Position numbers and translations under genes: made by a program
Part shown: positions 7,586-13,619 of the stretch, in pieces
Layout of the letters: each line of letters begins with the position of its first letter
Numbering within the stretch: position 1 is the stretch's first letter
Assembly: GCA_027011025.1 (NCBI GenBank)
Contig: JALVAU010000031.1
Coordinates: 1 to 13,619 of the forward strand
Length of the DNA stretch: 13,619 nucleotides
From: Campylobacteraceae bacterium
GTDB taxonomy: Bacteria; Campylobacterota; Campylobacteria; Campylobacterales; Sulfurospirillaceae
Direction: 5' to 3'
The notes under the pieces: model-generated
The model's database searches: none
What the model was told of the DNA's origin: nothing
The model's input: only the letters and a program-made list of their open reading frames with translations

Positions 7586-9856
7586 TTAGGCAGGGATTTT
7601 TGAGTTTTTTACCTCTTTGCTTTTTATATATTCATCTATCTCTTTTGCTGCTTTTTTTCCAGCTCCCATAGCTTGTATTACCGTGGCTGCGCCTGTCACT
7701 ATGTCTCCTCCGGCAAAGACTCCCTCTCTTGTTGTGGCTGTTGTTTTGTTCTCTTCTATGACTATTGTGCCTTTTGGTGTGATTGCCATACCCTCGGTTG
7801 TAGATGTGACTAAATCATTTGGTTTTGTTCCGATTGAAATGACAACAGTATCAGCTTCTAAAACAAATTCTGAACCTATTATTGGTTTTGGAGATCTTCT
7901 TCCGCTGCTATCTGGTTCGCCTAATTCCATCTTGACGCACTTTATCCCTCTCACCCGTCCTTTCTCATCCGAAAGAATTTCTACAGGATTTGTCAAGAGG
8001 TGAAACTCTACACCTTCTTCTTTTGCATGAGCTGTCTCTTCTGCACGAGCCGGTATATCATCCCAGCTTCTTCTATATACTATAAATGTTTCAACACCTA
8101 ATCTTTTTGCAACTCTTGCTGAGTCCATAGAGACATTTCCTGCTCCAATGACTGCCACTTTTTTACCTATTGTTGTTGGTGTGTGATAGTCTTTCTTGTT
8201 TCCTCCCATAAGATTAACTCTGGTTAAAAATTCATTTGCCGAGAGAACGCCCATGGCATTTTCACCTTTTATGCCTAAAAAGTTTGGAAAACCAGCACCA
8301 CTTCCAACAAAAACAGCCTCAAAGCCTTCGTCAAACAGCTCATCGATAGTGATAGTTTTACCAATTACTACATTTGTGTGGAACTTGACACCAAGTTTTT
8401 TGATTCTATCTATTTCTGCATTTACTATCTCTTTAGGGAGTCTAAATTCTGGAATACCATAAGTTAAGACACCACCAAGTTTATGTAGAGACTCAAAAAC
8501 TTCAACTTCATATCCATACTCTGATAACTGGGCAGAAGCTGCAAGTCCAGATGGTCCACTTCCTACTATCGCCACTTTTTTACCATTTTTTGCTGGTACT
8601 TTGGTCTCCATGTGTTGCAAAGACCAATCGCCTACAAATCTCTCAAGTAGTCCTATAGCAAGAGGTTCACCCTTTTTGCCTGATATGCAACTTCCTTCAC
8701 ACTGTTTTTCTTGAGGGCAAACACGACCGCATATAGAAGCTAATTTAGTATGCGCTAGAAGTATGCTAGCAGCACCTTCTATATCTTCTTCTTTTAGTTT
8801 TTTTATAAATGATGGTATATCAATCCCAACAGGGCAGGAGTTGACACATTTTGGTTTTTTACATAAAAAACATCGATTTGCCTCTTCGACTACCTCTTTA
8901 AATGTATAGCCAAGATTTACTTCGTCAAAGCTATGCACTCGATGCAGTGGTTCTCTTACATAAGGATGTGCTCTCTTTTTGACATCATGAACATCTTCAT
9001 GTTCTATTGGACATTCGTCGTTTTCATGCTCGTCTTCTAGTGTGTTCTCTTGTCGCATTCTTAGTCTAGTTTGTGCTTCGTCAAAATTTACTTTGAAGCC
9101 ATCAAACTCTGGACCATCAACACAGGCAAATTTAACTTTTCCATCTATTTCAACTCTACAAGCACCACACATTCCTGTTCCGTCAACCATGAGAGGGTTC
9201 AGACTCACTATCGTGGGGATTTCTAGTTTTTTAGTCATGATTGTTGCATATTTCATCATTATCATCGGACCTATAGCAACTGCTTGTGTAAACTCTCTAC
9301 CCTCTTTCAATACTAAACTTTTCAAAACATCTGTAACATTTCCATGCATTCCATGTGAGCCATCATCTGTGCACACATGTACATTTGGTGTAAATTTTTT
9401 AAACTCTTCTTCAAGTATGAGTAAATTTTTTGAGCGAGCACCAAGTATTATATCCATTTTCAATCCATTCTCGTGAAACCATTTTACCTGTGGATGAATA
9501 GGAGCAGCTCCAACGCCACCTGCGATAAATACAAAATGTTCATTTTTTAATTTTTCTATATCATCATTTAGAAACTCACATTGTTGACCAAGTGGTCCAA
9601 CAACATCTTCAAAAAAGTCGCCTATCTCAGCTTTCTCCATATCTTTTGTGCTTTCACCAACAATTTGAAATATGATATTTACACTTCCTCTTTCTTTATC
9701 ATAATCACAAATTGTCAGAGGAATTCTCTCTGCAAATTCATCTAATTTTACTATCAAAAATTGTCCTGGCATTGCTTTTTTTGCAACCATTGGTGCCTCT
9801 ATATCCATAGAAACTATTGTTGATGATAGATATTTTTTACTCAATACTTTATACAT
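7586..9856 (-). CDS. Fused NfnA-NfnB / SudB-SudA-like NAD(P)H:ferredoxin oxidoreductase
   Basis: Cytoplasmic iron-sulfur flavoprotein, 756 residues, joining two proteins that are separate subunits in Thermotoga and Pyrococcus. Residues 1-265 form the small subunit: flavin motif RIPLT (44-48), NAD-binding GGVGAAP (113-119), and a [2Fe-2S] site DGTGMCGAC plus FACVDGP (D225, C230, C233, C245). An acidic, His-rich linker spans about 271-296. The GltD-like large subunit follows: two four-cysteine [4Fe-4S] sets (C329, C332, C337, C341; C376, C380, C386, C390), FAD motif VGSGPSG (431-437), NADPH-binding GAGNVSMDSA with YRRS (571-580, 594-597), and C-terminal FAGGDIVTGAATVI. Family members exchange electrons among NADH, NADPH and ferredoxin, or reduce polysulfide. 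A plain glutamate synthase small subunit is unlikely because no gltB is adjacent and the N-terminal domain is complete. It starts one base after the etfBA stop, with AAGGGGA as ribosome binding site. Confidence 0.88.
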   Translation of the reverse strand: MYKVLSKKYLSSTIVSMDIEAPMVAKKAMPGQFLIVKLDEFAERIPLTICDYDKERGSVNIIFQIVGESTKDMEKAEIGDFFEDVVGPLGQQCEFLNDDIEKLKNEHFVFIAGGVGAAPIHPQVKWFHENGLKMDIILGARSKNLLILEEEFKKFTPNVHVCTDDGSHGMHGNVTDVLKSLVLKEGREFTQAVAIGPMIMMKYATIMTKKLEIPTIVSLNPLMVDGTGMCGACRVEIDGKVKFACVDGPEFDGFKVNFDEAQTRLRMRQENTLEDEHENDECPIEHEDVHDVKKRAHPYVREPLHRVHSFDEVNLGYTFKEVVEEANRCFLCKKPKCVNSCPVGIDIPSFIKKLKEEDIEGAASILLAHTKLASICGRVCPQEKQCEGSCISGKKGEPLAIGLLERFVGDWSLQHMETKVPAKNGKKVAIVGSGPSGLAASAQLSEYGYEVEVFESLHKLGGVLTYGIPEFRLPKEIVNAEIDRIKKLGVKFHTNVVIGKTITIDELFDEGFEAVFVGSGAGFPNFLGIKGENAMGVLSANEFLTRVNLMGGNKKDYHTPTTIGKKVAVIGAGNVSMDSARVAKRLGVETFIVYRRSWDDIPARAEETAHAKEEGVEFHLLTNPVEILSDEKGRVRGIKCVKMELGEPDSSGRRSPKPIIGSEFVLEADTVVISIGTKPNDLVTSTTEGMAITPKGTIVIEENKTTATTREGVFAGGDIVTGAATVIQAMGAGKKAAKEIDEYIKSKEVKNSKIPA

Positions 9857-9857
9857 T

Positions 9858-11795
9858 CTATTTCCCCTTTTTTATTCCAAATGTAAATCCCTCTTTAACC
9901 CTCTTAATCAATTCAGGCACAACATCATTGTAATCTCCTACGAGTCCAAAATCAGCGTTTGAAAATATACTTTCATTAGGATGAATATTTATCGCTATGA
10001 TTGTTTCAGACTCTTTCATTCCTGCGATATGTTGAATTGCTCCGGATATACCAATAGCAATATATACTTTTGGTCTTACTGTTTTTCCTGTTTGTCCAAC
10101 TTGTCTTGCATATTCACTGATTCCCATATCTACCATAGGTCTGCTAGAAGCATATTCTGCGTTGATTCCTTGCTCTTTTAGAGCATTTGTTAGCTCTTTT
10201 ATTAGCATCATATCATCGCCCGCAGTTCCTCTTCCGCCAGAAACTATAATATCTGCTTCAAAGATATTTGCCAATCCACCATCTCCTCTAACAGTCTTTA
10301 TAATTTCAGTAACAAAATCATCATCTTCTAGTTTTGGCTTAAAATTTGAGACTGTACCTTTTAAATTCTCATCTCTCTTTGGTACTTCAAAAGTGCCGGC
10401 TCTTGCTGTTGAAATTTGCGGACAGTGAAAACCCAGAATTGTAGCTAGTTTAGATTCTCCATAGGTCGGTCTTCTTGATTCAAGTATAGGAGCAAATACT
10501 TTTTTATTTTTTCTATCAATGTGTTCGCCTATCTCTAAACCTGTACAATCTGCCGTAACCCCACTTTGAGTCTTTACCGCCGTTCTAGGGGCTAGTTCTC
10601 TTCCAGCTGTAGTTGCTGCAAAAAGGGTTATTTCAGGATTATATTTTTCTATAACCTGTGCAAAAATAGATGAAAACGGCAATATTCTATACTCTTCCAA
10701 TCGTTCATCATTAACAACTATGACTTCATCGCTGCCATGGTATATCAACTCTTGAGCTAAATTTTCTACATTGTGACCAATGAGAAGTGTTCTTACTTTA
10801 GTACCCTTTTCTAGTGAATTTGCCAAATTTTTTGCAGGAGTTAAAAGCTCTAGTGATGGTCTAGTTATCTTGCCATTTGCTAATTCTGCCCATGTGAGAA
10901 TTCCACTAGCCCCTTCTCTGAAGTCCACTCTTTCATAACCCTCTGGTGCAACTTTTGCTTTTGCCTCTTTTTTTTCTACTTTTTGCAGAGTATTTTTACC
11001 AGATTTTATATTTGTTATTAAACTTTCAACTTGCAAAGAGACGCTATCTCCTTTACTCATTATGACAGGTGCTCTTTCGCTTTTTATATTTACAACTTTT
11101 GCAACAATAGTCGGTGATCCAGATAGTCCAATCTTCTCATCGCTTAGATTTATATCCTCAACACTTAGTATTTTTACTTCTGTATTTTTTGCTTTAACTG
11201 CGCCTACTAGGCTTGGTCTTCTAGGAGGAATGCCTGTAGGTGTTAGTGATAGGGTACAAGGTTTAGGGAGTTTTAATACTTGATATCCACCCTCAATAAT
11301 TCTTTTTGCAATCACATGACCATCTTTATACTCTACATGTTCTATGAAAGTAGCCTGTGGTATATCTAAATTTTGAGCAACTTGGGATGGAACATGAGCT
11401 GTATCTCCATCACTTGTTTGACGACCGGCTACTATAATAAAATCTTCATTTGCCCCTTTGCCAAACCCCAAGTGTTTTATCATTGTGGATATGGCAAGTC
11501 CTGTTGCAAAAGTATCAGACCCACCAAGTTTTCTGTCCGATAGAAGATATGCTTCGTCATATCCCATAGATATTGCCTTCTTAAGTGATTGCTCAAAAGA
11601 TGGAGGTCCCATTGAACAAACAATCAACTTTGCATCTTTAAGCATGGATTTTAGTTGTAAACCGGCTTCTAGTGCAAATGAGCAATCTATATTTATAATT
11701 GATTTTGCTTTTGTTCTGTCCATCAGACCATCTTCTCCCATCCTCATTTGAGTTGGAAGTGGTACTTGCTTCATTAGGCTTATTATTGTTGTCAT
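9858..11795 (-). CDS. Electron transfer flavoprotein, EtfB-EtfA single-chain fusion
   Basis: Soluble heterodimeric ETF normally made from two genes; here both parts lie in one 645-residue chain. EtfB covers about 1-265 (MKQVPLPTQ, SMGPPSFEQSL, GGSDTFATG, GRQTSDGDTA at 124-133, PRRPSLVGAVKAK at 191-203). A lysine/glutamate-rich linker spans about 266-296. EtfA covers about 298-640, with its FAD site intact: SGGRG (519-523), SR (551-552), QVGQTGK (565-571), GISGAIQH (582-589) and AINIHP. ETFs collect electrons from dehydrogenases and pass them to ETF:quinone oxidoreductase, which is encoded 15 bases upstream. The EtfB part resembles the NADH-binding, bifurcating/FixA group more than the canonical acyl-CoA type, an inference from the DGDTA segment. 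The start ATG has GGAG about ten bases upstream. No frameshift is seen at the fusion point. Confidence 0.93.
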   Translation of the reverse strand: MTTIISLMKQVPLPTQMRMGEDGLMDRTKAKSIINIDCSFALEAGLQLKSMLKDAKLIVCSMGPPSFEQSLKKAISMGYDEAYLLSDRKLGGSDTFATGLAISTMIKHLGFGKGANEDFIIVAGRQTSDGDTAHVPSQVAQNLDIPQATFIEHVEYKDGHVIAKRIIEGGYQVLKLPKPCTLSLTPTGIPPRRPSLVGAVKAKNTEVKILSVEDINLSDEKIGLSGSPTIVAKVVNIKSERAPVIMSKGDSVSLQVESLITNIKSGKNTLQKVEKKEAKAKVAPEGYERVDFREGASGILTWAELANGKITRPSLELLTPAKNLANSLEKGTKVRTLLIGHNVENLAQELIYHGSDEVIVVNDERLEEYRILPFSSIFAQVIEKYNPEITLFAATTAGRELAPRTAVKTQSGVTADCTGLEIGEHIDRKNKKVFAPILESRRPTYGESKLATILGFHCPQISTARAGTFEVPKRDENLKGTVSNFKPKLEDDDFVTEIIKTVRGDGGLANIFEADIIVSGGRGTAGDDMMLIKELTNALKEQGINAEYASSRPMVDMGISEYARQVGQTGKTVRPKVYIAIGISGAIQHIAGMKESETIIAINIHPNESIFSNADFGLVGDYNDVVPELIKRVKEGFTFGIKKGK

Positions 11796-11810
11796 TTCTC
11801 TTTACTCCAT

Positions 11811-13466
11811 TTACATATTTTGATATTGCGGGCCGTCACCACCATAAGGTGGGTTCCATGTTATCGCATCGTTGGGTGTTTTTATATCACAGGTTTTACA
11901 ATGTATGCAATTTTCTGCGTGTATCTTCAAGCTTCTTTTTCCACTCTTATCAATATGTTCTTCATAAACTGCTGCGGGACAAAAATACTGACATGGCATA
12001 CCATATTGATTTATATTGATTTGTGAGAATTTATTAATGTCTCTTACTACTAGATGGGTTGGTTGCTCCTCATCATGGTGTGTATTTGAGTAAAAAACAC
12101 TACTGTCTTTATCAAATGTTAATTTTTTATCAAATTCCAGCTTTCCTGCAAATCTCTCTTTGAAGGGTTTGTTTTTGAAGTCTGATAACTTGCTAGTGCT
12201 TAAACTATCCTTTGGCAGGTGAGGTGTTAATAGGCAAAAACCATTTGTTATAAGTTGCACACCAAATTTAAAACCACCTACAAAAAGACCTTCGCTCATA
12301 ACTGCCCTAAAATTTCTTACTGGATATAGCTCTTTTTTGATTCGACTTTTATCTATTAGTTTTTTATACAAGGACAATCTAGCTTCACTGAAATCATTGG
12401 CTTTTAATGCCTCATATGCAGTTTGAGCTGCACACATTCCTGAAGTTAGACCAAGATGTACCCCTTTGAGTGCCGGCATCGCAACAAAACCACCACTGTC
12501 TCCTACTATCAAGAGATTATCTGTATATAGTTTTGATATACAGTTCCATCCACCCTCAGGGATAGTTTTGGCTCCATATTGGGTAAGTGTCCCACCCTCT
12601 AGTATATTTCTTAAAAATGGATGTTGCTTCCAAATTTGCATAAGGGCGTGAGGATCAAGTGTCGGATCTTCATAGTCAAGACCTATGGCAAATCCTAGCT
12701 CAACTCTATTGTCGCCCAAGCCATATATAAAACCACCTCCAAACTCTTTACTCTCTAAAGGATATCCAAAGGTATGATAGACTTCACCTTTTTTTATAGC
12801 ATCATCTTTGATAGTCCAAATCTCTTTAACGCCTATGGAGTATAGCTGTGGATTTGAGTTTGCACGAAGAGCAAATTTAGTTTTGACTTTTTTCGCCAAA
12901 GATCCTCTGCTTCCCTCTGCCAAAACTATAAGCTTTGCAAAAACAGTGCTTCCCTCTTGAAAGTTTTTTAGTTTCTCTCCATTTTTATCTATACCAGTAT
13001 CTACACATTTTGCGCCAATAACTTTATTGTCTTTATAAATCAAATCACTTATTGCAAAACCGGGGTATATTTCAACTCCTTTTTTTATTGCTGTATCTGC
13101 TAAATATTTGCATATTTTTGATAATGAAACAATCTTGTTTCCTATGTTATTCATATATGGCGGATGAAAGGGCAGGGGTGAAGAAGTTTGCTGAGTTAGT
13201 CTTATGGTGTCATCACTGATAACCTCACACTCTATTGGTAAATTTTCAAACTCTTCTTTGTTTAGCAGTTCTTTGAATGCTTGTTCTTTAATGAGCGTAC
13301 CAGAGAGGATGTGTGATCCAACTTCTTGCCCTTTATCTACAACCATAATTCGCTTTTTTTCGCCATCTTTATTTAGTAGATTCGCAAGATGTATTGCAGT
13401 GCTTAAACCGGAGGGCCCAGCTCCTACTATAAGGACATCTACTTCAAGTTTATTGTTCTCTTTCAT
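11811..13466 (-). CDS. Electron transfer flavoprotein:quinone oxidoreductase
   Basis: Membrane-associated flavoprotein (ETF-QO, ETF dehydrogenase) that oxidises reduced ETF and reduces quinone, menaquinone being the usual quinone of Campylobacterota. Of 551 residues: N-terminal FAD dinucleotide motif VGAGPSGLS (14-22), GSHILSG (50-56), GGGFIYGL (243-250), the second FAD/quinone region LLIVGDSGGFVAMPALKG (318-335), and a C-terminal ferredoxin-like domain binding one [4Fe-4S] through C496 (QYFCPAAVYE), C520, C523 and C526 (NCIHCKTCDIKTP), closing with the family-typical GGDGPQYQNM. Length and the fused FeS domain match mitochondrial and proteobacterial ETF-QO, equivalent to FixC plus FixX. The start ATG has GGAGA eight bases upstream. 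It is the first gene of the minus-strand operon; etfBA follows after 15 bases. Confidence 0.95.
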   Translation of the reverse strand: MKENNKLEVDVLIVGAGPSGLSTAIHLANLLNKDGEKKRIMVVDKGQEVGSHILSGTLIKEQAFKELLNKEEFENLPIECEVISDDTIRLTQQTSSPLPFHPPYMNNIGNKIVSLSKICKYLADTAIKKGVEIYPGFAISDLIYKDNKVIGAKCVDTGIDKNGEKLKNFQEGSTVFAKLIVLAEGSRGSLAKKVKTKFALRANSNPQLYSIGVKEIWTIKDDAIKKGEVYHTFGYPLESKEFGGGFIYGLGDNRVELGFAIGLDYEDPTLDPHALMQIWKQHPFLRNILEGGTLTQYGAKTIPEGGWNCISKLYTDNLLIVGDSGGFVAMPALKGVHLGLTSGMCAAQTAYEALKANDFSEARLSLYKKLIDKSRIKKELYPVRNFRAVMSEGLFVGGFKFGVQLITNGFCLLTPHLPKDSLSTSKLSDFKNKPFKERFAGKLEFDKKLTFDKDSSVFYSNTHHDEEQPTHLVVRDINKFSQININQYGMPCQYFCPAAVYEEHIDKSGKRSLKIHAENCIHCKTCDIKTPNDAITWNPPYGGDGPQYQNM

Positions 13467-13500
13467 AATATTTCTCCATTTCTTTCAACTTCAGGAGAAT

Positions 13501-13506
13501 ATTATC
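13501..13506 (-). promoter_or_regulatory. Candidate promoter -10 of the ETF operon
   Basis: On the minus strand GATAAT at 13506-13501 resembles a -10 box. TAGACC, an acceptable -35 (four of six to TTGACA), lies 18 bases further upstream. Transcription would begin near 13494, leaving a leader of about 28 bases that includes the GGAGA site before the ATG at 13466. No regulator binding site is recognised. Confidence 0.4.
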
Positions 13507-13514
13507 GAAAATTT

Positions 13515-13619
13515 ATGAAAAACAGGTCTAATAGAGTGAAAAAAAGTGGATTTTTTACTAAAAGTGTGTCGTTTAGTAACTATCTTGAGATATATAAAAA
13601 AGATATAAAACTCATAAAT
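13515..13619 (+). CDS. Start of a divergent gene, truncated by the window edge
   Basis: An ATG at 13515 opens a frame without stop to the window end (35 codons): a basic start (MKNRSNRVKKSGFF) followed by TKSVSFSNYLEIYKKDIKLIN. Codon choice (AGT, ATA, AAA) resembles the neighbouring genes. A GTG at 13536 is an alternative start with AGG nine bases before it; the ATG has AGGAGA only at a distance of about 16. The minus strand here is also open, but reads as a phenylalanine/isoleucine-rich string without a start. Too little is present to name a family. Confidence 0.42.
   Translation, partial: MKNRSNRVKKSGFFTKSVSFSNYLEIYKKDIKLIN

Noticed and set aside
7586..9856. Annotation as the glutamate synthase small subunit (gltD)
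   Set aside because: The GltD-like half is real, but the complete N-terminal ferredoxin-reductase-like half with a [2Fe-2S] site and the ETF context argue for an Nfn/Sud-type enzyme; no large glutamate synthase subunit is adjacent.
7617..11751. Long plus-strand open frames opposite the Nfn-like and EtfBA genes
   Set aside because: They are antisense shadows of strongly supported minus-strand genes, with compositions unlike real proteins and no ribosome binding sites.
280..12480. Recurring GCCGGC hexamers as possible motif sites
   Set aside because: Those checked lie within coding sequence, several of them as Ala-Gly codons; no spacing pattern or intergenic copies are seen.
1..13619. CRISPR arrays, tRNA or rRNA genes, insertion sequences, prophage or toxin-antitoxin modules
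   Set aside because: No direct-repeat arrays, cloverleaf genes, transposase-like proteins or att-like duplications were found on reading both strands.

Overview
The window is a bacterial chromosome segment, AT-rich by eye. AlaS, Maf, the KAPA synthase-like enzyme and PBP1A all resemble Campylobacterota (formerly Epsilonproteobacteria) proteins, and the alaS-maf linkage also occurs in Helicobacter and Campylobacter. A free-living, respiratory, Sulfurimonas-like member is the best guess. That guess rests on recalled family resemblance, not on a database search.

Layout: bases 1-174 hold a possible tail of an upstream gene and the alaS leader. A tightly packed plus-strand unit follows (175-7500): alaS, a four-helix membrane protein, maf, a bioF-like PLP enzyme, a lone Dpp/Opp-type ABC ATPase and a class A penicillin-binding protein. 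Its genes abut, overlap or lie 13-14 bases apart. A convergent junction (7501-7585) contains an unusually GC-rich inverted repeat. The rest is a minus-strand operon (13466 down to 7586) encoding three flavoproteins: ETF:quinone oxidoreductase, a single-chain EtfB-EtfA fusion, and a single-chain NfnA-NfnB (SudB-SudA / DHODB-GltD type) fusion. A probable divergent gene starts at the right edge.

The left unit is housekeeping: tRNA charging, nucleotide quality control, biotin precursor synthesis and murein synthesis. The right unit is the biologically striking part. Nfn-like enzymes move electrons among NADH, NADPH and ferredoxin. ETF accepts or splits electrons, and ETF-QO passes them to the quinone pool (menaquinone in this phylum). 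No acyl-CoA dehydrogenase is in the window. The operon therefore looks like a self-contained NAD(P)H/ferredoxin/menaquinone exchange module, logically similar to FixABCX plus Nfn but with all partners compressed into three fused polypeptides. The electron-flow direction and any bifurcation are inference.
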